A stretch of 43,738 nt of DNA from Bacteroides sp. (GCA_015060735.1 SUXX01000012.1:1-43738), one strand, 5' to 3'; numbered from the stretch's first letter, positions 23,586 through 33,702 are shown. Numbers and translations are program-made. The notes: generated by a model not told the origin, from the sequence alone.

Positions 23586-25022
23586 ATGATACGAAATATT
23601 GCAAAAATTTTATTTGTAAGCTTATTACTATTGACTGCTACAGTCGTTAAAGCCGAAAAAATAATTACTGTTACCGACATGAATGTTGTCGGTGACGGTA
23701 CTACCCTAAATACAAAAGCCATTCAAAAGGCCATCGATTTTGCCCATGCACAAAAAGGTGGTGGTTGCGTAGTTTTTCCAAAAGGAAAATACCTAACTGG
23801 TACTTTGGTCATGAAGTCAAATGTTACACTTAAGATTGAAAAGGATGCGGTCATTCTGGGTAGCACCAATCCATACGACTATTATGCACTCGAAGAAACC
23901 AAAGGTAAGGATAACTCGGCTTTGGCACTGATTGTTGCCGATAAGGTTCAAAACATCAAGATCATTGGCGAAGGCCTGATTGATGGTAACGGACGTGAGT
24001 TGGCTTTGAACATCGATAGCTTGCATCACATTGGCGAACGCGTAGACCCTAACTATACCACTCGTCTGAATCGTCCGAACGAGACCATGCGTCCCAAACT
24101 GTTCTTCATGTCGAATAGCGAAAATATCCTTGTCGAAGGGCTTCAACTCAAGAACAGTGCCTGCTGGGGGTTGTCGTTTGACCGTTGCAACAACCTTACC
24201 TTGAAATATCTTTATTTTGAAAACCGTGCTTATTGGAACAACGATGGCATCGATGTGACCGATGGCAAGCATGTACGCATCTCGCATTGTTACATAAACT
24301 CGGCCGACGATGGTATTTGCTTGAAGTCCTATCACGTAGGTGAGTATTGTGATGACATCGAGATTTCTGATTGTGAAATCATCAGTAGTGCCAGTGCCGT
24401 GAAGTTTGGTACAGCTTCATGGGGGGGCTTCAAGAACATCATCGTTCGTAATATCAAGGTGAAAGATACTTATCGTTCAGCCATCGCCATCGAATGTGTA
24501 GATGGTGGACATATCGACAATGTTTTGGTGGACAACATCCATGCCGAAAATACCGGCAATGCCATCTTCATTCGCTTGGGACATCGATATAACGAAAAGC
24601 CGGGCACATTGAAGAATGTGACTATCCGCAACCTTTATGTAGACATCCCATTCGGGCGTCCGGACGAAGGATACGACATGTATGGCCCTGCCCTTAGTTT
24701 CTTCCACAATCCTATTCCTAGTTCCATTACCGGTATCCCAGGACATTGTGTGGAAAATGTCACACTCGAGAACATCGAAGTTCTCTGTCCGGGTAAAGCA
24801 AGCAAGGGTATGGCCTATGTCCCACTGAGTCGCATTGATAAAATACCTGAAAACATCAACAAGTATCCGGAGTTCTCTATGTTTGGCGAGTTGCCGGCCT
24901 ATGGTATTTTTGTGCGTCACGTCCGTGGCTTAAAAATGAAGAATGTACAATACAAATTAAAAGCACATGATTTCCGCCCACCGTATGTTTTTGACGATGT
25001 GGAAGGATTGGAACAACTTTAA
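23586..25022 (+). CDS. GH28-like right-handed beta-helix glycosidase
   Basis: 478 residues with a signal peptide (ILFVSLLLLTATVVKA), hence exported. Residues 28-60 carry the pectin-lyase-fold opening MNVVGDGTTLNTKAIQKAID. The GH28 (polygalacturonase) triad of Asp is present: Asp220 in NNDGID and Asp241/Asp242 in SADDGICLKS, spaced 21 residues as in canonical enzymes. Where polygalacturonases have the catalytic GHG, this protein has SASAVKFG (268-275), and the substrate-binding RIK is replaced by YRSAIAI. It is therefore a divergent member, perhaps acting on a rhamnose/uronate linkage rather than plain homogalacturonan. Last gene of the operon that starts at 15067. Confidence 0.87.
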   Translation: MIRNIAKILFVSLLLLTATVVKAEKIITVTDMNVVGDGTTLNTKAIQKAIDFAHAQKGGGCVVFPKGKYLTGTLVMKSNVTLKIEKDAVILGSTNPYDYYALEETKGKDNSALALIVADKVQNIKIIGEGLIDGNGRELALNIDSLHHIGERVDPNYTTRLNRPNETMRPKLFFMSNSENILVEGLQLKNSACWGLSFDRCNNLTLKYLYFENRAYWNNDGIDVTDGKHVRISHCYINSADDGICLKSYHVGEYCDDIEISDCEIISSASAVKFGTASWGGFKNIIVRNIKVKDTYRSAIAIECVDGGHIDNVLVDNIHAENTGNAIFIRLGHRYNEKPGTLKNVTIRNLYVDIPFGRPDEGYDMYGPALSFFHNPIPSSITGIPGHCVENVTLENIEVLCPGKASKGMAYVPLSRIDKIPENINKYPEFSMFGELPAYGIFVRHVRGLKMKNVQYKLKAHDFRPPYVFDDVEGLEQL

Positions 25023-25329
25023 TCTATTTTACATAATTTAAGGGTTCCCGAAGACAAAAGGTGCAGCTTTTGAGGAGGTAGAGCGTTCCGTAAAACGCTG
25101 TACCTAAGTCTTCTTATACTTTTTAACAAAAATATTAAGACATATTTTACATAGTTTTGAGAGTGTGATAAATTAAATGAGTACGAATCTCCAATACCTA
25201 TTTGCCTATGGAACAAGCCGGATAAATGATAAAATTTAAATGATGAGTCAATAAGATTCATAAATAATTGAGATTCAATGAATAGTGAATGCACACTGTT
25301 TATAAACCTATATAATCTTACAAAAAGAT
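25023..25329. promoter_or_regulatory. Leader/intergenic region before susC with hairpin and candidate promoter
   Basis: 307 bases without a gene. A hairpin at 25076-25105 (12-bp stem, one mismatch, loop CCGTAA) followed by a T-rich stretch may end the upstream operon. TAGTTTTG at 25152-25159 matches the -7 consensus and would give a leader of about 165 bases, but no -33 TTTG is seen. The rest is AT-rich with no small ORF I would support. Confidence 0.45.
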
Positions 25330-28300
25330 ATGAAATTAAATTATTTTAACTTAACAAGGGGAGGGGGTAAACCTGCCATAAAGACAATCTCCTCAAGTGG
25401 AAAGATGATGGCTACATGTATGTTAGTCTCTTCTCTCTCACTTTCAGCAGCTGCATCAGTGAATCCTGCTGAATTATCTACTGAAACAACAAACGCTGTT
25501 TTACAAGCAGATAAAATTACAGTTACCGGTGCCGTATTTGATGAAAATAACGAACCTGTAATTGGTGCAAACGTAACTGAAGTTGGTACCACTAACGGTA
25601 TCATTACTGATTTCGACGGTAACTTTACTTTGAATGTAGCTAAGGGTAGCTCTATTCAAATTTCATACATCGGTTATCAAACTCAAACGATCAAGGTGAC
25701 AAGTAATCAAAAACTTGTTATTAACTTGGAAGTTGACAGACAATCATTGGACGAAGTAGTTGTAGTAGGTTATGGTAGTGTTAAGAAACAAAACTTGACT
25801 GGTTCTGTATCTAAGATTACAGATGAATCGATGACAGACCGCCCTATCGCTACTTTGGGTGAAGCTTTCCAAGGTCAATTAGCCGGCGTTAGCTCTGCAT
25901 CCAGTGGTGGTGGTCTTCCGGGTGAAGAACTTTCTATCCGTATCCGTGGTATCAACACCATTAACGGTACCAGCAATCCACTTTACGTAATCGATGGTGT
26001 ACCTCGCGACAATATGAGTGATCTTAACCCATCGGACATTGCGTCTATCCAAGTATTGAAAGATGCTTCTTCTACAGCTATCTACGGTTCCCGTGGTGCT
26101 AGCGGTGTTATCTTGATTGAAACCAAACAAGGTAAGGGTAAGCCATCTGTTACATTTGATGCATACTATGGTTTCCAGAATGCAGAAAGAACTATGGATT
26201 TGTTGGAAGCAGAAGAATACGTAGCTTTCAATATGTATCGTAGGAACTTGGCTCACTTGCGTGAAGGTGGTTCGATGAAGGATCCAATGTCTGCAAGAAA
26301 GTCAGCAAATCGCATTCCAGACTGGTGGGCTACTACTACAGAATTTACCAACTGGCAACAAGAAATGCTTCAATCAGCTCCTATCCAGAACTACCAAGCT
26401 TCTGCTTCTGCTAAGGCTGATATGGGTAGCATCTTTTTCTCTGTAGGTTACTTGGATCAAGAAGGTATCATTGTTGGTTCTGATTTCAACAAGGTAAACG
26501 CTCGTTTGAATGCTTCTTTGAACATCAGTAAGAACTTCCGCATTGGTTTGAACATGGGTGCTTCTCGTTCAGTACAAAACACCGGTGGCGGTGGTGCCAA
26601 GGAATCTCCTATTCACCATGCATTGATGGAATCACCATTGATTGGTTTGGACGAAGCAACTCGTGATCAAGGAATTCCATCTGCAGACGAAGTCGGTGAA
26701 GCATACATTAACCCTTATTTGCGTGCAAAGAATACTTTGAACCAAAACGAATACACACGTATCAATGCCTCTATCTGGGCTGAGTACGATATCATGGAAG
26801 GTTTGAAGTTCAAGACTCAGTACAGCAATACTTACGATGGCTTTAAGAACGAGTATTTCGTTCCTGGAAAGTACAACTACAACTCAGCTAAGACAGAAGG
26901 TAGCAGCAGCTCTTCTAGAACTGACAGTTGGACTCTCCAAAACACATTGACTTACGACAAGACTATCGCAGAAAAGCACGTATTCAACTTCTTATTAGGT
27001 CAAAGTGCAGAAAAGCAAAGCTATTACGACATCAGTGCCAAAGCAACAGACTGGCCATACGATAACTTGAACACATTGAATTTGGCTGCAACTCCAACTG
27101 CTGCTTCTACATCAAAAACTGCATACACTAATGCTTCTTTCTTCGGCCGTGTTAGCTATAACTTCGACGAAAAGTATTTGATTACTGCCAGCATTCGTCG
27201 TGACGGTTCTTCACGTTTCGGTCGCAACAGTAAGTGGGGTACTTTCCCTGCAGTATCTGCTGGTTGGAAGATCAATGAAGAAGCTTTCTTGAAGGATGTA
27301 GACTGGATTTCATTGTTGAAACTTCGTGCATCATGGGGTAAGGCAGGTAACGATAACATCGGTGGTAACTATCCATCAGTAGCAGCTTTGGGTACATACA
27401 CTACATCATGGAACAATGCATTGGTTTCAGGTGCTGCTCCATCTAACATGCCTAACGAAGATTTGCAATGGGAAGCAACCAAGTCTTTGAACTTCGGTTT
27501 CGACTTCTCTGCATTCCAAAACCGTTTGCAAGTGAATGTTGACTACTATATCAACAACACTGACAACTTGTTGTTCTCTATGCCTATTCCTCAAACAACA
27601 GGTTTCGGTTCATACACTACTAACATCGGTAATGTACGCAATACAGGTATCGAATTGGACATCACTTCTCATAACATCAACAAGGGTGACTTCAAGTGGA
27701 CTACTAACTTGAACTTGTCTCACAACAAGAACGAAGTTACTGACATGGGTGGCCAAAAAGAATTGATCGTTTCTTCATGGAGCCAACGCTATAAGACAGA
27801 AATCGGTAAGCCTCTCAGCCAATACTTGGCATACAAGAGTGACGGTTTCTTGACACCAGACTGCTTTGACGCTAACGGTAAGGCTATCGTTCCTATCTTG
27901 GCTGGTCAAGAAGAAGGTAACCCAAGATATGTAGACCAAAACGGCGACGGTAAGATTACTACTGACGACCAAGTAGTTTGCGGTAACAACTTGCCAGACG
28001 TAACATTCGGTTTCACTAACAAGTTCTCTTACAAGAACTTCGAATTGAGCGTATTGTTGCAAGGCCAATTGGGTGGCGAAGTTATGTACATCGGTGCTCG
28101 TCACAACGACATCGCTTCTAACCGTAACACTTACAAGCACTGGTTGACTAGCTACAAGCCTGATTTTGAAGCTTTGTATGGTCCTGGTGAAAACCCAATT
28201 CCAGAAGAATACATCAAGAAGCACGGTATCGACATGAGTTGGGACGGTAAGACAGGTTATGCTTACGGTCAAGCTGGTGGTGGTGTTGCTGATGACCGTC

Positions 28301-28557
28301 GTATCTACGATGCAACATACTTGCGTATCAAGAACATTACCCTTAGCTACACATTGCCAAAGAACCTTCTTAACAAGACTTTGTTGAGCAGTGCACGTAT
28401 CTATGGTTCTGTTGACAACGTATATACATTTACAGATTATCCAGGTTTCACTCCTGAATCTAATACAAACGGTAGCGGTGCAACAAGAATGGGTGTAGAC
28501 TATAGTACTTATCCATTGAGCCGTCGTTTCATCATGGGTGTTAACTTAGTATTCTAA
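25330..28557 (+). CDS. susC: SusC/RagA-type TonB-dependent outer-membrane transporter
   Basis: 1075 residues. After a signal region (hydrophobic 27-44, preceded by an unusually long basic stretch) come a CarboxypepD_reg-like domain (VTGAVFDENNEPVIGANV, about 65-145) and the SusC hallmark DEVVVVGYG before the plug domain (SVSKITDE..., IRIRGINTINGTSNPLYVIDG). The rest is a large beta-barrel ending in an aromatic-rich strand (RRFIMGVNLVF). It imports oligosaccharides using TonB energy and works with SusD, 21 bases downstream. There is no N-terminal STN domain, so it does not signal to an anti-sigma factor. Codon use (GGT, GCT, AAC, TTG) is more biased than in the neighbours, suggesting strong expression. 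Confidence 0.97.
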   Translation: MKLNYFNLTRGGGKPAIKTISSSGKMMATCMLVSSLSLSAAASVNPAELSTETTNAVLQADKITVTGAVFDENNEPVIGANVTEVGTTNGIITDFDGNFTLNVAKGSSIQISYIGYQTQTIKVTSNQKLVINLEVDRQSLDEVVVVGYGSVKKQNLTGSVSKITDESMTDRPIATLGEAFQGQLAGVSSASSGGGLPGEELSIRIRGINTINGTSNPLYVIDGVPRDNMSDLNPSDIASIQVLKDASSTAIYGSRGASGVILIETKQGKGKPSVTFDAYYGFQNAERTMDLLEAEEYVAFNMYRRNLAHLREGGSMKDPMSARKSANRIPDWWATTTEFTNWQQEMLQSAPIQNYQASASAKADMGSIFFSVGYLDQEGIIVGSDFNKVNARLNASLNISKNFRIGLNMGASRSVQNTGGGGAKESPIHHALMESPLIGLDEATRDQGIPSADEVGEAYINPYLRAKNTLNQNEYTRINASIWAEYDIMEGLKFKTQYSNTYDGFKNEYFVPGKYNYNSAKTEGSSSSSRTDSWTLQNTLTYDKTIAEKHVFNFLLGQSAEKQSYYDISAKATDWPYDNLNTLNLAATPTAASTSKTAYTNASFFGRVSYNFDEKYLITASIRRDGSSRFGRNSKWGTFPAVSAGWKINEEAFLKDVDWISLLKLRASWGKAGNDNIGGNYPSVAALGTYTTSWNNALVSGAAPSNMPNEDLQWEATKSLNFGFDFSAFQNRLQVNVDYYINNTDNLLFSMPIPQTTGFGSYTTNIGNVRNTGIELDITSHNINKGDFKWTTNLNLSHNKNEVTDMGGQKELIVSSWSQRYKTEIGKPLSQYLAYKSDGFLTPDCFDANGKAIVPILAGQEEGNPRYVDQNGDGKITTDDQVVCGNNLPDVTFGFTNKFSYKNFELSVLLQGQLGGEVMYIGARHNDIASNRNTYKHWLTSYKPDFEALYGPGENPIPEEYIKKHGIDMSWDGKTGYAYGQAGGGVADDRRIYDATYLRIKNITLSYTLPKNLLNKTLLSSARIYGSVDNVYTFTDYPGFTPESNTNGSGATRMGVDYSTYPLSRRFIMGVNLVF

Positions 28558-28578
28558 TAAAAAAAGTATTTTAAAGAT

Positions 28579-30057
28579 ATGAAAAATTATATTAAATCAA
28601 TTGCACTTTCAGCTTTCTGCTTGACTTCGGTAGCGTTTACTGGTTGTGAAGATTTCTTGACAGAAGATCCACAATCACAGTATTCTGCTGACACTTTCTA
28701 CAAGCAAGACTCTGACTTTGAATTTGCTATTGCAGGTGTATATGCACAGCAACAAGGTATGTTCGCTTATAGCGGTGGTGCCATCCGTCTTCCAATCACT
28801 CGTGCTGACGAATTAGTAGTTGGTGCAGGCTATTGCGACGAAAATGATACATTTACAGACAATGGTTCTGGCTCGGTAATCCCTGGATATTGGAATTCAC
28901 TTTATTCAATGATCTACAGATGTAATGCCATTTTGGAAAAGATTGATGACGTAGAATTTAAGGATGCTAAAAAGAAGAGTAATATCAAGGGTGAAGCTTT
29001 GGTACTTCGTGCTTGGGCATACTACAATTTGGGTATCAACTTCGGTGGTGTTCCATTGATTGACAAGACTCTTTCTACTCCAGAAACTAAGAAAATTGCT
29101 CGTTCTACACAAACAGAAACTTTAGCCTTCGCAGCAAACGACTTCAATGCTGCTGTTGATTTGCTTCCTACTGAATGGACAGGCAATAATTTGGGTCGTG
29201 TAACTAAATATGCTGCTATGGCTGGTTTGGCACGTTTGTACATGTTCCAATCAGACTTCAGCAAGGCTGCTCCTCTTTTGAAGAGCATTATCGACTCTGG
29301 CAAATATGCAATGGCTGACAATTACGTAGATTGCTTTGACGATGCATTCGACAACACAGAAGAACGCGTATGGGAAGTTCAATTCATGACCGGTGGTTTG
29401 GGCGAAGGTAACACATTCTGTGCTTCTTGGTTGCCAGCTGGTTATGTCGGTGATTTCGGTCCTTGGCCAGGTTCATCTGCATCACAACCTGTATCAACAG
29501 ACTTCGTAAATGCTTACGAAGAAGGTGACTTGCGTAAGGATGCATCAATTGTAACAAACCTTGTTGTAGGTTCTGAACCTAAAGACGACTGGTACGTTAA
29601 AAAGTTCTTGAAATATACAGCTACTCCTGTTAACCACGACGACTTTGGCTATAACATGCCAATCGTACGTTATACAGACGTTATCATGATGTATGCTGAA
29701 TGTTTGAACGAAGCTGGTTACACTGCTGATGGTGAAGCATTTACTTTGATCAACAAGGTACGTGAACGTGCAGGTTTGGCTCCTTTGACAGCTGCTACAA
29801 CTCCTGACCAAGCTGCATTCCGCAAGGCTATCATGCAAGAACGCCGTGTAGAATTCGCATTCGAAGGCTTGCGTTGGTGGGACCTTGTACGTTGGGATAC
29901 AGCTTTGGAAGTAATGAATAACTTCTTGAAGCAAAGCGAAAACAAGAATGGTACTTACCAAATGGGTAGTAACGATCGCAAGATCTATGCAATCCCAACT
30001 ACTGAAATTGACCGTTATGGTGATACTTCAGTCATGTGGCAAAACCCTGGCTATTAA
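28579..30057 (+). CDS. susD: SusD/RagB-type surface glycan-binding lipoprotein
   Basis: 492 residues. The lipoprotein signal SVAFTGC places the lipidated Cys at about residue 23, followed by EDFLTEDPQSQYSADTFY, the typical SusD start. A helical TPR-like core has ALVLRAWAYYNLGINFGGVPL, and the C-terminus has the conserved MQERRVEFAFEGLRWWDLVRW. It forms the lid of the SusC transporter and captures oligosaccharides at the cell surface. It follows susC by 21 bases and shares its strong codon bias. A hairpin follows at 30074-30115. Confidence 0.97.
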   Translation: MKNYIKSIALSAFCLTSVAFTGCEDFLTEDPQSQYSADTFYKQDSDFEFAIAGVYAQQQGMFAYSGGAIRLPITRADELVVGAGYCDENDTFTDNGSGSVIPGYWNSLYSMIYRCNAILEKIDDVEFKDAKKKSNIKGEALVLRAWAYYNLGINFGGVPLIDKTLSTPETKKIARSTQTETLAFAANDFNAAVDLLPTEWTGNNLGRVTKYAAMAGLARLYMFQSDFSKAAPLLKSIIDSGKYAMADNYVDCFDDAFDNTEERVWEVQFMTGGLGEGNTFCASWLPAGYVGDFGPWPGSSASQPVSTDFVNAYEEGDLRKDASIVTNLVVGSEPKDDWYVKKFLKYTATPVNHDDFGYNMPIVRYTDVIMMYAECLNEAGYTADGEAFTLINKVRERAGLAPLTAATTPDQAAFRKAIMQERRVEFAFEGLRWWDLVRWDTALEVMNNFLKQSENKNGTYQMGSNDRKIYAIPTTEIDRYGDTSVMWQNPGY

Positions 30058-30073
30058 TTAGTCTTTTCATAAC

Positions 30074-30115
30074 AACCTCAGAGGGGAAAACCGTAAAGGA
30101 ATCTCTTCTGAGGTT
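30074..30115 (+). terminator. Hairpin after susD (partial terminator)
   Basis: AACCTCAGA (30074-30082) pairs perfectly with TCTGAGGTT (30107-30115), followed by a short pyrimidine run. It lies in the 96-base gap before the GH78 gene and may lower expression of the downstream genes or protect the susCD mRNA 3' end. Confidence 0.5.
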
Positions 30116-30153
30116 TCCTTGTATACTAGAGCTAACCTTAAAAACATAGAATT

Positions 30154-32787
30154 ATGCACAAATACCAACGAATTATCCTCCTTTTTTTTATCCAATCGTT
30201 AGCATTGATTATCCATGCAGCAGAAATTCATGAGTTACGTTGTAATAAACTAACCAATCCAATGGGAATAGATACGACTAGTCCTGTGTTTGGCTGGAAA
30301 GTAAAATCCACGATACAATCAGATGTACAAACACATTTCCAGATTTTGGCTGCTAGTTCCATTGAAAAGTTAAATGAGGATTTTGGTGATTGGTGGGATT
30401 CTGGAAAAGTAAAATCATCAGAACAGGTAGCAGTTCCTTATAATGGTAAAACCTTAAAGTCGGGTGATGTTGTATACTGGAAAGTTAAAATATGGACTCA
30501 AAGGGAGGGAGAACAAAAATGGAGTGATGCTGCTCATTTCAGCATCGGACTTCTAAACGAATCAGACTGGACTGGAAAATTTATCAGTTTCACTCCGATA
30601 GGTGTTCGAGATGTTCAGTCGCCATTATTTTGGAAACGATTCGACATCAACAAACAAAATAAGAAATACATGCTTCACGTGAATTCTTTAGGATTTCACG
30701 AAGTATACCTAAACGGAAAAAGAATAGGCGATGCAGTCCTTCAACCGGCTGTTTCGCAAACAGACAAACGATCATTGATATGCACATATGATTTAACCGA
30801 ATACATTCAAACAGGAAATAATGACCTGGTTCTTTGGTTGGCTGAAGGATGGGCACGTACCGATGGTGTTAATAGATTGTGTCCAACCTCTACATTAAGA
30901 GCACAATTGCAAGAAATAAACCAAATAGGAAAAGCTACCGATATATTGTCTACAGATGAAACATGGTTTGCACGCGAAAGTGGGTACACATCCCCTGGAA
31001 GTTGGAGACCTTTTGAGTTCGATGGAGAAGTTGTTGATGCGAATGTGATGCTTGATGATTTTTCGAAATCTCACCTTGAACGAGCCATATGGGGGAAAGC
31101 TTCATTGGCTAATGTGTCCCCTCATGTAGCAAGTCCGCAAATGGTCGAGCCGGTACGCATTACAAATACCCTTCAGCCGGTATCCATCCAACGCTATGGA
31201 GATAGTAGTTGGTTGATTGATTTCGGCAAATGTTTGACAGGATTTGTAGAAATAGATTTTTCTCCTTTGCAAGCCAATCAAAAGATTTCGATTGAATATG
31301 CTGACTGTCTTGATAAAGATAATAAATTCCCTGATAACAGACGTGGAGATTTCAGAGATGTCTATCTGGCATCGGGCAAGAAGAACGAAAAATTCATCAA
31401 TCGATTCAATTTTCACGGATTCAGATATATCAAACTAAGTGGTCTGAGAAGAAGTCCCAAGATAGAAAGTATAAAAGCTCATTTGATACATACCGATTAT
31501 AGCGGGAATGCTAGTTTTGAGAGTTCGGATGCTGACCTCAATGCTATCCACGATATGATTCAATATACCATTCGATGCCTTACACCGGGGGGATATATGA
31601 TTGATTGTCCACACATCGAACGTTTGGGCTATGGTGGTGATGGTAATGCTTCTACACCCACCCTTCAGACCATGTACAATGTTTCACCTTTAATTTATAA
31701 CTGGGTTCAAGCTTGGGCTGACGTACAACGTCCAGACGGGGGGATGCCTCATACCGCACCTGCACCACCATACGGTGCTGGAGGAGGACCTTATTGGTGT
31801 GGTTTCTTTATCATTGCCTCTTGGCAAAACTACATACATTATAAGGATGATCGCTTAATGATTCGTTTCTATCCAGAAATGAAGAAGTGGATTTCGTATG
31901 TCGAAAAATTTAGTAAAGATTACTTGTTAAGGAAATGGGAAAATGACCCTCTTCGAAGAAATTATTTCTTGGGTGACTGGGCTGCTCCAGACAATGTTAA
32001 GGTTCAAGATAGTGCCTCGGTAGAAACGGTAAACAATTGCTTTGTTTCCATTTGCTATGAGACAATGAGCAAGATTGCGAATTATCATCGTCATAAAAAA
32101 GATACCCAATATTTTGCTTCTAAGGCAAGGAAGATTCGAAAAACGATTCATGAGAAACATTACGATATAACTAAAGAAAGTTATGCATCTGGTTCACAGA
32201 TTGACCTTTGCTACCCAATGCTTGCTCAAGTTACTCCTGCTCATCTTACAGAAAAGGTTACCCGTACATTGAAGCAAAATACTCAGAATATCTATAATGG
32301 ACATCTGACAACCGGATTGGTAGGTGTACCCATCGTAACCCAATGGGCTACCATAACCGGTGAAGCAGATTTTATGTACAGCATGTTGAAAAAACGTGAT
32401 TTCCCAAGCTATCTATACATGATAGATAATGGAGCTACCACTACCTGGGAATATTGGAATGGTTATCGGAGTCGTATACATAATTGCTACAATGGTATAG
32501 GCTCCTGGTTTTATGAAGCATTGGGAGGTATCATGCCAGACGAAAAGTACCCGGGATATGAACATGTATTCATAAAGCCACAATTAGTGCAAGGGTTAAC
32601 ACATGTCAAGGTTTCCAAGCCAACGCCTTATGGAGACATCCGTTCGGAATGGAAGGTAGAAGGTAAAATATTTAGATTATCAGTATCTGTACCATTTGGA
32701 GCATCTGCGACTATAACTTTGCCAGAAAGCCAACGGAAACAAACGATAAAAAGTGGTGACTACACTTTTGAAACAATCATTGAATAA
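30154..32787 (+). CDS. GH78 alpha-L-rhamnosidase, exported
   Basis: 877 residues with a signal peptide (IILLFFIQSLALIIHA). The order of regions is that of bacterial rhamnosidases: an N-terminal Fn3-like module (ELRCNKLTNPMGID..FGWKV), a beta-sandwich with HVNSLGFHEVYLNGKRIGD, the (alpha/alpha)6 catalytic barrel beginning DCPHIERLGYGGDG (catalytic-acid region), and GATTTWEYWNGYRS with the Glu that acts as general base. A C-terminal beta domain follows (KVSKPTPYGDIRSEW). It should release terminal alpha-L-rhamnose by inversion in the periplasm or at the surface. It lies downstream of susCD and 17 bases before an AraC gene. Confidence 0.92.
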   Translation: MHKYQRIILLFFIQSLALIIHAAEIHELRCNKLTNPMGIDTTSPVFGWKVKSTIQSDVQTHFQILAASSIEKLNEDFGDWWDSGKVKSSEQVAVPYNGKTLKSGDVVYWKVKIWTQREGEQKWSDAAHFSIGLLNESDWTGKFISFTPIGVRDVQSPLFWKRFDINKQNKKYMLHVNSLGFHEVYLNGKRIGDAVLQPAVSQTDKRSLICTYDLTEYIQTGNNDLVLWLAEGWARTDGVNRLCPTSTLRAQLQEINQIGKATDILSTDETWFARESGYTSPGSWRPFEFDGEVVDANVMLDDFSKSHLERAIWGKASLANVSPHVASPQMVEPVRITNTLQPVSIQRYGDSSWLIDFGKCLTGFVEIDFSPLQANQKISIEYADCLDKDNKFPDNRRGDFRDVYLASGKKNEKFINRFNFHGFRYIKLSGLRRSPKIESIKAHLIHTDYSGNASFESSDADLNAIHDMIQYTIRCLTPGGYMIDCPHIERLGYGGDGNASTPTLQTMYNVSPLIYNWVQAWADVQRPDGGMPHTAPAPPYGAGGGPYWCGFFIIASWQNYIHYKDDRLMIRFYPEMKKWISYVEKFSKDYLLRKWENDPLRRNYFLGDWAAPDNVKVQDSASVETVNNCFVSICYETMSKIANYHRHKKDTQYFASKARKIRKTIHEKHYDITKESYASGSQIDLCYPMLAQVTPAHLTEKVTRTLKQNTQNIYNGHLTTGLVGVPIVTQWATITGEADFMYSMLKKRDFPSYLYMIDNGATTTWEYWNGYRSRIHNCYNGIGSWFYEALGGIMPDEKYPGYEHVFIKPQLVQGLTHVKVSKPTPYGDIRSEWKVEGKIFRLSVSVPFGASATITLPESQRKQTIKSGDYTFETIIE

Positions 32788-32804
32788 TAAGTAAGAACCT
32801 GATC

Positions 32805-33674
32805 ATGAAATCGGTTAAATATATCGTAGAAAACCCCAAAGATGCTCTTTGGGGACTTTCTATTACTACTGTAGGTTATGAGTGTTATGAAGTGGGCGAT
32901 CCATACCCGTCGAAGGAACACAACTCCGGATATTATTTTAATCCCGAAAAAGGACGTACGCTACAAGAGTATCAGTTATGTTATATAACCGAAGGGACTG
33001 GTATATTCAAAAGTGTCTCTTGTCCTTCATGTGAAATCAGGAGTGGAATGATGTTCTTACTTTTCCCTAATGAATGGCATACCTATACTCCTTACAAAAA
33101 CAGCACATGGAAACAATACTGGATAGGATTTAAAGGGATAAACATTGATGTGCGGACTGAAAATGGGTTTCTAAAAAAAGAAAGTCCGTTGTTCAATGTT
33201 GGAATTAATGACAGCATTGTCAGTGCTTTCAAGCAAGCCATCGATGCAGCCTTGAATGAAAGTCCTCACTTCCAGATACTATTGGCAGGCATCACTAACT
33301 ATCTGTTAGGCTTGATGTTCTGCTTGGACCAAAACGAAAGATTAAAAGGAAGCAAAAGTCTCATTGATAAAATGAATCTGGCACGTGGATGGATGCATGA
33401 AGATTTGGAAAAACCTGTTTCCGTTCGGGATATTGCTTCTCGCTTGGGTATGAGTTATTCTTCCTTCCGAAAATACTTCAAGGATTACTCGGGTGTTTCG
33501 CCCTCACGTTACTTGTTGGATATTCGCCTGCAACATGCCAAAGCCCTACTTCGTACCACCGAATTGCCCATCAAGGAAATTGCATACAGGCTTCATTTTG
33601 AAACGTCCGATTACTTTTCGTCGCTTTTCCACAAGAAGACTGGCTTAAGTCCAAGTGAGTTCAGAAATCTATAA
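32805..33674 (+). CDS. AraC-family transcriptional regulator
   Basis: 289 residues. The N-terminal half is an AraC-type ligand-binding beta-domain (LQEYQLCYITEGTGIFKS, MMFLLFPNEWHTYTP). The C-terminal 100 residues contain two helix-turn-helix units: VRDIASRLGMSYSSFRKYF and the signature IKEIAYRLHFETSDYFSSLF with GLSPSEFR at the end. It is probably cotranscribed with the rhamnosidase gene (17-base gap), so its level would rise with the locus, giving feedback. It may respond to a rhamnose-type sugar and act on susC or on the convergent isomerase operon. The inverted GTTTCAC array just downstream is not at a promoter and is not obviously its target. Confidence 0.9.
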   Translation: MKSVKYIVENPKDALWGLSITTVGYECYEVGDPYPSKEHNSGYYFNPEKGRTLQEYQLCYITEGTGIFKSVSCPSCEIRSGMMFLLFPNEWHTYTPYKNSTWKQYWIGFKGINIDVRTENGFLKKESPLFNVGINDSIVSAFKQAIDAALNESPHFQILLAGITNYLLGLMFCLDQNERLKGSKSLIDKMNLARGWMHEDLEKPVSVRDIASRLGMSYSSFRKYFKDYSGVSPSRYLLDIRLQHAKALLRTTELPIKEIAYRLHFETSDYFSSLFHKKTGLSPSEFRNL

Positions 33675-33702
33675 TGATAAAAGAATTTAAGTTAGAGAAC
33701 AG

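Noticed and set aside
25019-25294. Small minus-strand ORF of 91 codons upstream of susC (possible regulator)
   Set aside because: No recognisable domain, and it overlaps a hairpin and AT-rich leader; more likely non-coding.
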